A stretch of DNA of 64,000 nt from Streptomyces scopuliridis RB72. Lineage in GTDB: Bacteria; Actinomycetota; Actinomycetes; Streptomycetales; Streptomycetaceae. Shown here in pieces: positions 17,828 through 26,898 of this stretch; the first letter of the stretch is position 1, and every line of letters starts with the position of its first letter. The stretch is from assembly GCF_000718095.1 (NCBI RefSeq), contig NZ_JOEI01000010.1:144486-208485 (forward strand). The letters are read 5' to 3'. The notes under the pieces are model-generated. The model made no database searches. It saw only the letters and a program-made list of their open reading frames with translations, and was not told the DNA's origin. A program made the translations under genes and the position numbers.

Positions 17828-20800
17828 TTGAGACGACAACCACTTCGCCCCCGCACGCTGCTTCGAGCACTCGCGTGTGCCGCCGCGCTGCTGCTTCCCG
17901 TGGGCGCCACGCTGGTCCCGGCCGCCGCTGCCGCTCCGACCGCCGCTGCGACCGTGAACGCCTTCGCGTCCGACGACCCGGCCACCGAGGTGCACGGACT
18001 GAAGGGGGAGTACTTCCGCATGTCCGCGCCGGGGGCCCGCGACTTCGCCGAACTCGGCGGCGTGGCACTGGACCCCGAGATCAACTTCCCTGGTCTCACC
18101 GGCACGTTCGAGTCCACGACCGGGCGCACCGAGCACACGACGGCCCGCTGGACCGGGCAGATCGAAGCCCCCGCGACCGGTGACTACACCTTCTCCGCGA
18201 TCGGCGACAACGGGTTCAGGCTCTTCCTCGACGGCGCTGTGGTCATCGACCACTGGCAGCCCGACTGGGACGTCGAGCAGCACAGCGAGCCGATCGCGCT
18301 GACCGCCGGCGAACCCCACGAGTTCCGGCTGGAGATGTTCCAGGACACCGGCGGCGCCAACATGTTCCTGCGCTGGGCGAGCCAGGACCTGAAGAAGCGG
18401 ATCGTGCCGGAGGAGGCGTTCACACCGCCCGCCGACTTCGAGGTCTACCCGGTCGCGCTGAGCGTGGCCGAGGACGGCAGGCGGCTCCAGGCGACGTTCA
18501 ACGACAAGGTCGAGAACACCGGCGGCGTGAAGGACCATCTGAAGATCGAGGCCGACACCTCACCGATGCCGGTGACGTCGGTGGCCAGGGCGTCGGACAA
18601 CCCCAAGGCGCTGATCGTGACGCTGGCGGCCCCCGTCCAGAAGGGCCAGCAGGTCCGCGTCGCGTACGACGGTGCGGGCGGCCTGCGGGCAGGCGGGGAA
18701 ACCGTCCCCGAGATCAGCCGCACCGCCAAGAACCGGTCCACACACCGGCTCACCACCACATGGGGCGACAAGCTGGACCGTAACCACCCGCTGCCGGAGT
18801 ACCCCCGGCCGCAGCAGGTGCGCGATCAGTGGAAGAACCTCAACGGCCCCTGGGAGTTCGCCGGAGCGGCAGCGGGCGAGCAGCCGGCCTTCGGCAAGCG
18901 GCTCGGCGAACGGATCACCGTGCCGTTCCCGGTGGAGTCCCAGCTCTCGGGTCTTGAGCGGCACGAGGATCACATGTTCTACCGCAAGCTCGTCACCGTG
19001 CCGGAGAACTGGTCCATCGGCAAGGGCCGCGACGGCGGCAAGCGGCTGAGGCTCAACTTCGACGCCGTCGACTACCAGGCCGCCGTCTGGGTCAACGGCA
19101 AGAAGGTCGCCGAACACACCGGCGGCTACACCGGGTTCACCGCCGACATCACGGACGCGGTCAAGGGCACCGGCCCGCAGGAGATCATCGTCGCGGTCAC
19201 CGATGTCACCGGACCGAATCAGCCGAAGGGCAAGCAGTCCACCCACCCGGGCGGGATCGTCTACACCCCGTCCTCCGGAATCTGGCAGACCGTCTGGATG
19301 GAGCCGGTCGCGCCCGCCGCGGTGGACTCCCTGACCACCACCCCGGACATCGGCAAAGGCACCCTCGCGCTGACCGTCAACTCCGCCGACGCCTCGCCCG
19401 GCGCCCGGATCAAGGCCGTCGCCCGCGACACGAAGGGGAAGGTCGTCGGTACGGTCACCGGTCCGGCCAATCGCGCGCTGACCCTGCCGGTCAGGAACCC
19501 GCGCCTCTGGTCGCCGGACGACCCGTATCTCTACGACCTCCAGGTGAGCCTGACGGACGGCCGGTCCACGGACCGCGTCGACAGCTACTTCGGGATGCGT
19601 TCCCTCCGTGTCGAGAAGGTCGGCGGCTACCAGAAGCTCGTACTCAACGGGAAGCCGTTCTTCTCGCTCGCCATGCTGGACCAGGGCTTCTGGCCCGACG
19701 GGCTGTACACCCAGCCCAGTGACGCCGCGCTCACCTTCGACCTGAAGGCGCAGAAGGACCTCGGCTTCAACGCGGTGCGCAAGCACATCAAGGTGGAGTC
19801 GCCCCGCTGGTACTACCACGCCGACCGGCTCGGTCTGCTGGTGTGGCAGGACTTCGTCTCCAGCGACATCACCGGCGATCAGGGCAAGCAGGCGTTCCTC
19901 GCGCAGGGCAAGGAGATGATGACGCAGCTGCACAACGCGCCCTCGATCGGCGGCTGGATCGTCTTCAACGAGGGCTGGGGCGAGTGGGACCGGGTCGAGA
20001 CCGGGAAGATCACCGAGACCGTACAGGCCGATGACCCGTCGCGTGTCGTCAACGCCCACAGCGGGGTCAACTGCTGCTCGTCCAAGGGCGACTCGGGCAA
20101 GGGCGACATCATCGACCACCACGACTACCTGAACAACGACGCGCCGTTCCCCGACCACCGCGCCGCGATGGACGGTGAGCACGGCGGCTTCACGCTCCGT
20201 ACCGCCGGACACATGTGGCCGGGTGCTCCCGCGGCGATCTACAGCGGGGTCGCGGACAAGGCCGCGCTGACGGCGAAGTACGTCGAGAACACCCGAACGT
20301 ACTATCTCGCCGCGGCCGGAGCCGAACTGTCCGGCTCCGTCTACACCCAGGTCAGCGATCTGGAGAACGAGCTCAACGGGCTCTGGACATACGACCGTCG
20401 TGAGATCAAGGTCGACCCGAAGAAGGTGCGGCAGATCAATCAGCAGGTCATCGCGGCCGGCGCGGCGGCCGGCGACCGCGACCGGCTGAAGGGCGGCGCC
20501 GCCTGGTCGCTGGACGAGAACAAGGGCACGACGGCCCGGGACAGCGGTCCCAACAAGGCGTCCCTGACCCTCGGTGAGGGCACCACCTGGGCGCCGGGCG
20601 TACGGGGCTCCGCCCTCCGGTTCAACGGCCAGGGCCAGTACGCCGAGACCCGCGGCCCGGTGGTCGACACCACCGAGAACTACTCGGTGTCCGCGTGGGC
20701 CACGCTCGACTCGCTCCCCGGCAACTACGCCACGGTGGTCAGCCAGGACGGCCGGCGGACGGAGAATCCCTTCTATCTCCAGTACGGCCAGGGCGCGTTC

Positions 20801-21103
20801 GCCTTCAGCACCCCGGGCGGTCACCGCGCCCGTCTGGAGATGAAGCCCGAGACCGGAAAGTGGTACCACCTCGTCGGTGTGCGGGAGGGAGACGACCTGA
20901 AGCTGTATGTCGACGGCACGCTCGCGGCGACAGCCCCGGCCGGGCCCGCCGATGTCAGCACCGGACCGCTCTCCGTCGGCCGTGCCAAGTGGAACGGTGG
21001 GAACGTCGACTTCTGGACGGGCTCCGTCGACCAGGTGAGGGTGTACGACAAGGCGCTCACCGCCGCGGAGGTGAGCGCGCTCCACGACGGCGAACAGCCG
21101 TAA
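17828..21103 (+). CDS. Secreted GH2 glycosidase with PA14 and LamG-type domains
   Basis: A 1091-residue secreted multidomain glycosidase. TTG at 17828 (GAGGA upstream) begins a signal peptide (basic LRRQPLRPR, hydrophobic core, AAAAAP end). Then come a PA14 carbohydrate-binding domain (about 58-195, GDYTFSAIGDNGFRLFLDG), a linker beta domain, a GH2 core (about 315-880) and a C-terminal LamG/concanavalin-like domain (about 895-1088). The acid/base Glu is at about 715 in FNEGWGEW and the predicted nucleophile Glu at about 784 in GEHGG, where most GH2 enzymes have EFGG. It would attack polymeric or branched sugars outside the cell and feed the transporter at 24089. An in-frame extension to 17672 is not signal-like. 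It ends at a strong terminator shared with the convergent GH2 gene. Confidence 0.9.
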   Translation: MRRQPLRPRTLLRALACAAALLLPVGATLVPAAAAAPTAAATVNAFASDDPATEVHGLKGEYFRMSAPGARDFAELGGVALDPEINFPGLTGTFESTTGRTEHTTARWTGQIEAPATGDYTFSAIGDNGFRLFLDGAVVIDHWQPDWDVEQHSEPIALTAGEPHEFRLEMFQDTGGANMFLRWASQDLKKRIVPEEAFTPPADFEVYPVALSVAEDGRRLQATFNDKVENTGGVKDHLKIEADTSPMPVTSVARASDNPKALIVTLAAPVQKGQQVRVAYDGAGGLRAGGETVPEISRTAKNRSTHRLTTTWGDKLDRNHPLPEYPRPQQVRDQWKNLNGPWEFAGAAAGEQPAFGKRLGERITVPFPVESQLSGLERHEDHMFYRKLVTVPENWSIGKGRDGGKRLRLNFDAVDYQAAVWVNGKKVAEHTGGYTGFTADITDAVKGTGPQEIIVAVTDVTGPNQPKGKQSTHPGGIVYTPSSGIWQTVWMEPVAPAAVDSLTTTPDIGKGTLALTVNSADASPGARIKAVARDTKGKVVGTVTGPANRALTLPVRNPRLWSPDDPYLYDLQVSLTDGRSTDRVDSYFGMRSLRVEKVGGYQKLVLNGKPFFSLAMLDQGFWPDGLYTQPSDAALTFDLKAQKDLGFNAVRKHIKVESPRWYYHADRLGLLVWQDFVSSDITGDQGKQAFLAQGKEMMTQLHNAPSIGGWIVFNEGWGEWDRVETGKITETVQADDPSRVVNAHSGVNCCSSKGDSGKGDIIDHHDYLNNDAPFPDHRAAMDGEHGGFTLRTAGHMWPGAPAAIYSGVADKAALTAKYVENTRTYYLAAAGAELSGSVYTQVSDLENELNGLWTYDRREIKVDPKKVRQINQQVIAAGAAAGDRDRLKGGAAWSLDENKGTTARDSGPNKASLTLGEGTTWAPGVRGSALRFNGQGQYAETRGPVVDTTENYSVSAWATLDSLPGNYATVVSQDGRRTENPFYLQYGQGAFAFSTPGGHRARLEMKPETGKWYHLVGVREGDDLKLYVDGTLAATAPAGPADVSTGPLSVGRAKWNGGNVDFWTGSVDQVRVYDKALTAAEVSALHDGEQP

Positions 21104-21110
21104 CGCACGA

Positions 21111-21147
21111 CGGCCCGGCAGCGACGGAGCGAGTCGCTGCCGGGCCG
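21111..21147. terminator. Strong bidirectional terminator hairpin
   Basis: A perfect 15-bp stem (CGGCCCGGCAGCGAC at 21111-21125 and its complement at 21133-21147) has a 7-nt loop. It lies between the convergent GH2 genes, 8 nt after one stop and 40 nt from the other. Confidence 0.9.
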
Positions 21148-21186
21148 GGCCGCCCCCGTGGCCCTCACGCCGCACGGAGGCTCAGA

Positions 21187-23532
21187 TCAGGGCGCCCACG
21201 GAGCCGCCACCGCCCAGGTGGTGTCCTCGGTGAACGTGGCCGGGTTGTCCCACGCGTGACCGCCGCCGGGAGTGGCCAGCCACACGTCGGAGTTGATGTG
21301 ACGGATGTAGCTGCCGGGGAGGTTGGCGCTGGACAGGCGCACGCCGCCCGTGCCGGCGACCGTACAGAAGGTGGCGTCGGCCTTGAAGAGTGCCGAGCCG
21401 TCGTCGGCGTCCCGCCGGACCCGGAAGTCCCGGTGCCGCAGATACTCGCCGGGGTAGTTGCGGGACTCGAACGAATAGCAGTTGCCGTTGGCGAGACCGG
21501 TGACGACCTTCCAGGTGGCGTCGTTCTTGAGGAGTCCGTCGCTGCCGCTGTCGACGACCGCGGTGTGGGCCAACTGCTCGAAGTGGCGCAGGTACTTGTT
21601 GGTGTGGCCCGGGGTGGTGACCCGCAGGGAGATGTACTGCCCGGTGGGCAGGGTGACCGGTGGGGCGGGGGTACGGGAGGCCTGGATCAGCGCCTGGTTC
21701 GCCGCTCTGACCCGTGCGGCGTCGGCCTTGACCACCTGGCGGTCGTAGGTGAGCAGCCCGTTCACCTCGTTCTCGACGTCCGTGATCTCCGTGTAGACGG
21801 AGGCGGAGAGCCCCGCGGGCAGCTGACCGACACGGATGCTGTCGAGCAGACCGACGAGGCGGTCGTTGAGCGCGGCGAGGCTCGGCTGATCCTCGTAACT
21901 GAAGCCGCCGCCCGGATACCACTCGTGCCCCGGCACCTTGTACCCGAGCCCGCCGAACTCGCCGAGGACGGCGGCCCGGGTGGCGGTGGGGGCGGTGTTT
22001 CCGGGACCGACGTAGATGTGGTTGTCGACCACATCCCCATTGCCCCCGTCGACCGAGCCGCAGCAGTTGACCCCGCTCATGTTGTTCACCAGACGGGACG
22101 GGTCGTACGCCTTCACCTCGTCGGCGATCCTGGCCTGGTCGTACTGTCCCCAGCCCTCGTTCTGGTTGACCCACATGACCAGGGACGGCGAGCTGCGGTG
22201 CTGATCGATGACGGCGTGGTACTCGGCCTCCCACTGGGTGCGGGCCGCCGCGTCGGGGGTCTTCGCGGTGTCCATCGCCGGCATGTCCTGCCACACCAGG
22301 AGCCCGAGCCGGTCCGCCCAGTAGAACCAGCGCTGGGACTCGACCTTGATGTGTTTGCGCACCATGTTGAAGCCCAGGTCCTTGTGTGCCTGAAGGTCCG
22401 ACCTCAGCGCGGCGTCGGTCGGCGCGGTGTAGATGCCGTCCGGCCAGTAGCCCTGGTCCAGGGTGCCGGTCTGGAAGACGAACTGTCCGTTCAGCACGGG
22501 GCGCAGGACATCGCCGACCTTCGACGTGGCGATCGACCGCATCCCCGCGTAGCTGCCGACCGCGTCGACGACCGTGGCACCGTCGAGCAGTTCGGCTCGT
22601 ACGTCGTAGAGGAACGGGTCCTCCGGGCTCCACAGGCGGGGGTTCGCGAGGCGTACGGAGATCTCCGCGCCCGCGGCGCCGGTCGCCGTAGCGACCACGG
22701 TCCCGCCGCTGGAGACCGTCACCCGGACACTGCGGCCGCCCGCCGCGGCGGCCCGCGCCGTCACCCGGAGCGTGCTGTCGCCCAGGTCCGGCGTCATGTC
22801 GAGACGGGTGAGGTGCGACGCGGCGACCGGTTCCAGCCAGACGGTCTGCCAGATGCCGGACGCCGCGGTGTAGAAGATGCCCCCGCCCGGATGGGGCGTC
22901 ACCTCGTTGATCCGCTGCTTGCCGACCGCCTGGCCGCCGGTCTGTGTCGGGTCGTGGACGGAGACCACGACGGTGTTCGTACCGCCGTTCAACTGGGGCG
23001 TGATGTCGTACGAGAACGCGTCGTACCCGCCCTTGTGCGCCCCGACCTGGGTGCCGTTGACCCAGACGGTGGTCTGCCAGTCGGAGGCGCCGAAGTGGAG
23101 CTGGACCCGGCGGCCGGTCCAGTTCGCGGGGACCGTGAAGGCGCGCTTGTACCAGAGCTTGTCGTTCTCGGTGATCCTGCGCTGGATGCCGGAGAGCGCG
23201 GACTCGGCGACGAACGGAACCCGGATGCGGTCGGGGAACGCCGACGGCTGCCCGGCGTCACGGCCGGTCACCGCGAAGTCCCAGATGCCGTTGAGATTGG
23301 TCCAGTCGGGGCGGGTGAGCTGGGGGCGCGGATACTCGGGCAGCGGATTGTCGACGGGCACCTGGGCGGTCCAGGGCGTGGTCATCGGAGCGGGCTTCGG
23401 CGTCCAGGGCGCCGCCTGGGCGGGGGTCGTCGCGCCCCCTACCAGCGCGGTCGCCACCAGCGTCAGCATGCCGGTCGCGGCTGTCAGACGTCTCCACCAC
23501 GGCCGGCGGCCGGGGTTGGACACACGCTTCAT
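21187..23532 (-). CDS. Secreted GH2 glycosidase with C-terminal AbfB/CBM42-like domain
   Basis: A 781-residue secreted enzyme. The ATG at 23532 has a strong GGAGGAG Shine-Dalgarno and starts a signal peptide (RRPWWRRLTAATG, hydrophobic core, AQAAP cleavage). The GH2 domains (about 50-620) carry the acid/base Glu at about 459 in NQNEGWGQY and the nucleophile at about 525 in GEFGG. The C-terminal 145 residues form an AbfB beta-trefoil, a CBM42-type arabinofuranose-binding module recognisable by KYLRHFEQL, EYLRHRDFRV and SYIRHINSDV repeats. This hints at arabinose-bearing polysaccharides as targets. It is convergent with the PA14-type GH2. The perfect TTGCAACGTTGCAA operator lies about 170 nt upstream, next to three tandem 24-bp repeats. 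Confidence 0.9.
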   Translation of the reverse strand: MKRVSNPGRRPWWRRLTAATGMLTLVATALVGGATTPAQAAPWTPKPAPMTTPWTAQVPVDNPLPEYPRPQLTRPDWTNLNGIWDFAVTGRDAGQPSAFPDRIRVPFVAESALSGIQRRITENDKLWYKRAFTVPANWTGRRVQLHFGASDWQTTVWVNGTQVGAHKGGYDAFSYDITPQLNGGTNTVVVSVHDPTQTGGQAVGKQRINEVTPHPGGGIFYTAASGIWQTVWLEPVAASHLTRLDMTPDLGDSTLRVTARAAAAGGRSVRVTVSSGGTVVATATGAAGAEISVRLANPRLWSPEDPFLYDVRAELLDGATVVDAVGSYAGMRSIATSKVGDVLRPVLNGQFVFQTGTLDQGYWPDGIYTAPTDAALRSDLQAHKDLGFNMVRKHIKVESQRWFYWADRLGLLVWQDMPAMDTAKTPDAAARTQWEAEYHAVIDQHRSSPSLVMWVNQNEGWGQYDQARIADEVKAYDPSRLVNNMSGVNCCGSVDGGNGDVVDNHIYVGPGNTAPTATRAAVLGEFGGLGYKVPGHEWYPGGGFSYEDQPSLAALNDRLVGLLDSIRVGQLPAGLSASVYTEITDVENEVNGLLTYDRQVVKADAARVRAANQALIQASRTPAPPVTLPTGQYISLRVTTPGHTNKYLRHFEQLAHTAVVDSGSDGLLKNDATWKVVTGLANGNCYSFESRNYPGEYLRHRDFRVRRDADDGSALFKADATFCTVAGTGGVRLSSANLPGSYIRHINSDVWLATPGGGHAWDNPATFTEDTTWAVAAPWAP

Positions 23533-23616
23533 CGGTACGTCTCCTCCACGGATGACGCTCCCCGCGACCGGACCGGCGTGGGGGAGCGGTGCGGATGGGG
23601 TCGTGCGGCGGTCGTG

Positions 23617-23689
23617 CGGGTGATGAGGCGGCTCGTGGTACGGGTGATGAGGCGGCTCGTGGTGCGGGTGATGATGCGGGCTCGTGGTC
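23617..23689. repeat. Three tandem 24-25-bp direct repeats
   Basis: Units at 23617-23640, 23641-23664 and 23665-23689 share the core CGGGTGATGAGGCGG followed by CTCGTGGT. The first two differ only in the last base. The third has one substitution and one inserted G. They lie 85-157 nt upstream of the GH2 start and 14 nt from the perfect operator, so they are probably promoter-proximal rather than coding. Confidence 0.8.
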
Positions 23690-23702
23690 CGGGGCAACTC
23701 GC

Positions 23703-23716
23703 TTGCAACGTTGCAA
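23703..23716. promoter_or_regulatory. LacI-type operator, perfect palindrome
   Basis: TTGCAACGTTGCAA is a perfect 14-bp palindrome with a central CG, flanked by A/T on one side, in the divergent region between the secreted GH2 gene and the transporter operon. The cognate protein is most likely the LacI-family regulator at 29041-30084. Its half-site TTGCAAC differs from the TTACATC half-site of the first sugar locus. Confidence 0.85.
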
Positions 23717-23882
23717 AATTGACGGTCGGCCGTATGACAGCATGCCGTCGAACGAGTGTCCAGGGCTGTCACGGAACCCGGCGCCCGCCGCCCGCCCGGC
23801 CGGGACGCCCCGGGCGCCGCGCGCGGCCGACATATTTTGGAAACGCATCGACAACTCTCTTGCCGCCTGCGGCGCAGCGCCT

Positions 23883-23896
23883 ATATAACGTTGTAA
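23883..23896. promoter_or_regulatory. Operator-like site before CUT2 transporter operon
   Basis: ATATAACGTTGTAA matches the perfect operator TTGCAACGTTGCAA at 10 of 14 positions, including the central AACGTTG. It lies about 190 nt upstream of the binding-protein start, in an A/T-rich spot (CTATATAACG) that could also supply a -10 element. Confidence 0.5.
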
Positions 23897-24088
23897 ACCG
23901 AGCCGCCGACAGGCAGCGCGGACTCTCACGACCGCCCTCGTCACCGCTCGTGGCAGGGCCGTGAGGATGCGGCGTCATCAAGCCCTGACGCGGCTGATGA
24001 CCGTTCAGCGCGCCCCGTCCATGCCCTGCCCCATGCCCCGACCGCACCCGACCGGAGTGCCGTCATCCCGCCAAGGAGCGTCCCGCGC

Positions 24089-25174
24089 ATGATCAATCAG
24101 CGTCGATCCCGTACTCTCACCGCGGCCTGCGTGTTCGCCGCGACCGCTGCGCTGGCCGTCTCCGGCTGCTCCAAGTCGGAGACCACGGACAGCGCGGGCG
24201 GTGACAGCGGCCAGGGAGCCCAGGCGGCCAAGACCCCCGAGGCCACGTCCGGTTCGGGCTGCTCGCTGCAGACCTACGGCGCGCCGAAGCTGGACCTGAA
24301 GGACGCGGTGGTCGGCTTCTCCCAGTCGGAGAAGGAGGCCAACCCCTTCCGTATCGCCGAGACCCAGTCCATCAAGGACGAGGCGGCCAAGGTCGGCGTC
24401 AAGAAGCTGCTCACCACCAACGCGCAGTCGCAGCTCTCCAAGCAGATCAGCGACATCCAGGACATGCTGTCCCAGGGCGCCCAGTTCCTCATCGTCGCGC
24501 CGCTGAACTCGGACGGGCTGGAGCCGGCGCTCAAGGCGGCCGCGGCGAAGAAGGTGCCCGTCCTCACCATCGACCGCAAGGTCAACTCCACCGCCTGCAA
24601 AGACTATGTCGCCTTCCTCGGCTCCGACTTCGTGGAGCAGGGCAAGCGCGCGGCCGACGCGATGATCAAGACGACCGGCGGCAGCGGCAAGGTCGCCATC
24701 CTGCTCGGCGCCTCCGGCAACAACGTCACCACGGACCGCACCAAGGGCTTCGTCGATCAGCTGAAGGCCAAGGCGCCCGGCCTCGAAATCGTCGCCCAGC
24801 AGACCGGCGAGTTCGCCCGGGACAAGGGTCAGCAGGTGATGGAGCAGCTCATCCAGTCCAAGCCCGACATCACCGCCGTCTACGCGGAGAACGACGAGAT
24901 GGGTCTCGGCGCGGTCACCGCGCTCAAGGCGGCCGGGAAGAAGCCCGGCAAGGACGTCAAGATCGTCTCGGTCGACGGCACCCGCAACGCCGTTCAGGCG
25001 CTGGTCGACGGGGAGTACAACGCGGTCATCGAGTCGAACCCGCGCTTCGGGCCGCTCGCCTTCGCCACCGCGCAGAAGTTCTACGCGGGCGAGGAGATTC
25101 CGGAGAACGTGATCATCGCGGACCGCGCGTACGACGAGTCCAACGCCAAGGAGTCCCTCGGCGGGGCGTTCTGA
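24089..25174 (+). CDS. Sugar-binding lipoprotein of CUT2 ABC transporter (YtfQ-like)
   Basis: A 361-residue lipoprotein of the type 1 periplasmic-binding fold (Peripla_BP_4). The N-terminus has basic residues, a hydrophobic core and the lipobox LAVSGC, followed by a Ser/Gly/Ala linker. The mature domain opens with VVGFSQSEKEANPFRIAETQ, a pattern very like E. coli YtfQ, the galactofuranose-binding protein. It continues with ITAVYAENDEMGLGA and the C-terminal hinge. It is the first gene of an operon with one ATPase and two permeases. A strong hairpin follows it, the usual device for keeping binding-protein mRNA more abundant than that for membrane components. The ligand is inferred (galactofuranose- or arabinofuranose-like). 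Confidence 0.92.
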   Translation: MINQRRSRTLTAACVFAATAALAVSGCSKSETTDSAGGDSGQGAQAAKTPEATSGSGCSLQTYGAPKLDLKDAVVGFSQSEKEANPFRIAETQSIKDEAAKVGVKKLLTTNAQSQLSKQISDIQDMLSQGAQFLIVAPLNSDGLEPALKAAAAKKVPVLTIDRKVNSTACKDYVAFLGSDFVEQGKRAADAMIKTTGGSGKVAILLGASGNNVTTDRTKGFVDQLKAKAPGLEIVAQQTGEFARDKGQQVMEQLIQSKPDITAVYAENDEMGLGAVTALKAAGKKPGKDVKIVSVDGTRNAVQALVDGEYNAVIESNPRFGPLAFATAQKFYAGEEIPENVIIADRAYDESNAKESLGGAF

Positions 25175-25181
25175 CCCCTCC

Positions 25182-25220
25182 GCCGCGCGGCGAAGGGCAG
25201 CGCCCCCTTCGCCGCGCGGC
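25182..25220 (+). terminator. Intercistronic stem-loop after binding-protein gene
   Basis: A perfect 16-bp stem (GCCGCGCGGCGAAGGG at 25182-25197, complement at 25205-25220) has a 7-nt loop and starts 8 nt after the stop. Because the operon continues 67 nt later with the ATPase, it is more likely a partial terminator or mRNA-stabilising 3' end than the end of the operon. Confidence 0.8.
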
Positions 25221-25287
25221 CAGGTCCTGTCCGGCCACGGCGGTCCCGGGCCCACCCCCTTGGAACAGCGGAAGGCCAAGAAGACCC

Positions 25288-26898
25288 ATGGCACCACCCG
25301 AAGCAGCAGCTCAGGCGCCGGCGGAGAGCACCCCGCCGGCGGCCGGCACCGTCCTCGAAGCCCGCGCGGTGAGCAAGCGGTTCCCGGGCGTCGTCGCGCT
25401 CGACAACGTCTCCTTCTCCCTGCGCGCGGGCGAGACCCATGCCCTGGTGGGCGAGAACGGCGCCGGGAAGTCCACCCTCATCAAGGTGCTGACCGGTGTG
25501 TACCGGCCCGACGAGGGCGAGGTACGGATGACCGGCCAACAGGTGCGGTTCGCCCGGCCGTTCGAAGCGCAGCAGGCGGGCATCTCCACCATCTACCAGG
25601 AGGTGAACCTCGTCCCGCTGATGAGCGTGGCGCGCAATATCTTCCTCGGCAGGGAGCCCAAGAACCGCTTCGGCCTCATCGACTTCGGCCGGATGCACCG
25701 CGAGACCACGGAACTGCTCGACGGGTTCGGTGTCCATGTCGACCCGCGCCGGCCACTGCACACCCTGGGCATCGGCACGCAGCAGATGGTCGCGCTGGCG
25801 CGCGCCGTGTCCGTCAACGCGCGGGTGGTCGTCATGGACGAACCCACCTCCTCCCTGGAACCGCGCGAGGTGGAGACCCTCTTCCGGGTCATCGCCGGCC
25901 TGCGCGGCCAGGGCATCGCCGTGATCTACGTCAGTCACCGCATGGACGAGCTCTACCGGATCTGCGACCGCGTCACCGTCCTGCGCGACGGCCGCCACAT
26001 CCACACCGGCGACCTCGCGGAGCTGAACCGGATGCGGCTCGTGTCGATGATGCTCGGCCGCGACATGGCCGAGGTCCGGCGCAGCGGAGTGACCGGCTTC
26101 GCCGCCGGGGGACATGACGCGGAGCGCACGCCCGTACTCACCGCCAGTGGCCTGACCCGCCGTCACCAGCTCCAGGACGTCTCCCTGTCGCTGTACGGCG
26201 GGGAGGTGCTCGGCCTCGGCGGCCTCCTCGGCTCCGGGCGCAGCGAGACGGCGAAGGCCCTGGCGGGCGCGTTGAGCCTGGACGGGGGCGAACTCACCGT
26301 CGGTGGCCGCAGACTGCGCAGGCTCACCTCCGCGGGCGCGATCCGGGCGGGCATCAGCCTGCTGCCCGAGGACCGCAAGGCGGAGGGAATCATCCCCGGC
26401 CTGTCGGTGCGCGAGAACATCGTGCTCGCCGCGATGCCGCGTCTCTCCCGCGCAGGAGTGGTCTCGCGGCGCAAGCAGGACCGTATCGTCGAGGTCTTCA
26501 TGAAGCGGCTGCGGATCAAGGCCGCCGGTCCCGAACAGAAGGTCGGGGAACTCTCCGGCGGCAACCAGCAGAAGGTGCTGCTGGCCCGCTGGCTCTGTCT
26601 GGAACCCAAGGTCCTCCTGCTCGACGAACCGACGCGGGGCATCGACGTCGGCGCCAAGGCCGAGGTCCAGGGCCTCATCGACGAACTCGCCGGCGAGGGC
26701 CTGGCCGTGCTGCTCATCTCCTCGGACATCGAGGAACTCATCGAGGGCGCCGACCGGATCGTCGTCCTGCGCGGCGGGGCCGTCGCGGGCGAACTGTCCG
26801 GCGACGACGTGGGCGAGAGCCAACTGCTCGAAGTGCTCGCCGACCACGCACCGGTGCCCGAAGGGAAGGCCCCGGCCGCACAGGAGGACCCCCGATGA
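25288..26898 (+). CDS. Sugar ABC transporter ATP-binding protein (CUT2, YtfR/RbsA-like)
   Basis: A 536-residue ATPase with two fused nucleotide-binding domains. Domain 1 (about 25-265) has Walker A GENGAGKST and Walker B VVVMDEPTSSL. Domain 2 (about 280-520) has signature LSGGNQQKV and Walker B VLLLDEPTRGID, but its Walker A is degenerate (LLGSGRSE), as is normal for RbsA/YtfR proteins. It powers uptake through the two permeases that follow, with which it overlaps by ATGA. The ATG at 25288 is preceded by GGAAGG further upstream. Confidence 0.94.
   Translation: MAPPEAAAQAPAESTPPAAGTVLEARAVSKRFPGVVALDNVSFSLRAGETHALVGENGAGKSTLIKVLTGVYRPDEGEVRMTGQQVRFARPFEAQQAGISTIYQEVNLVPLMSVARNIFLGREPKNRFGLIDFGRMHRETTELLDGFGVHVDPRRPLHTLGIGTQQMVALARAVSVNARVVVMDEPTSSLEPREVETLFRVIAGLRGQGIAVIYVSHRMDELYRICDRVTVLRDGRHIHTGDLAELNRMRLVSMMLGRDMAEVRRSGVTGFAAGGHDAERTPVLTASGLTRRHQLQDVSLSLYGGEVLGLGGLLGSGRSETAKALAGALSLDGGELTVGGRRLRRLTSAGAIRAGISLLPEDRKAEGIIPGLSVRENIVLAAMPRLSRAGVVSRRKQDRIVEVFMKRLRIKAAGPEQKVGELSGGNQQKVLLARWLCLEPKVLLLDEPTRGIDVGAKAEVQGLIDELAGEGLAVLLISSDIEELIEGADRIVVLRGGAVAGELSGDDVGESQLLEVLADHAPVPEGKAPAAQEDPR

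Larger units (their letters stand above)
23533..24088. other. 556-nt divergent control region
   Basis: This gap separates the divergent GH2 (CBM42-type) gene and the CUT2 transporter operon. From left to right it holds three tandem 24/25-bp repeats (23617-23689), the perfect operator (23703-23716) and a weaker operator-like site (23883-23896). I see no credible gene. The ORFs crossing it have repetitive, non-protein-like translations. Confidence 0.7.

Noticed and set aside
23617..23689. Tandem repeats as a CRISPR array or as coding HEPPHHP repeats
   Set aside because: The units are contiguous with no spacers, and the frame that reads them lies upstream of a clear Shine-Dalgarno and signal peptide.
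18560..24047. Very long ORFs antisense to the secreted GH2 genes (18560-21175 and 20695-23964)
   Set aside because: They mirror well-supported genes, have low-complexity translations and cross the terminator and operators.
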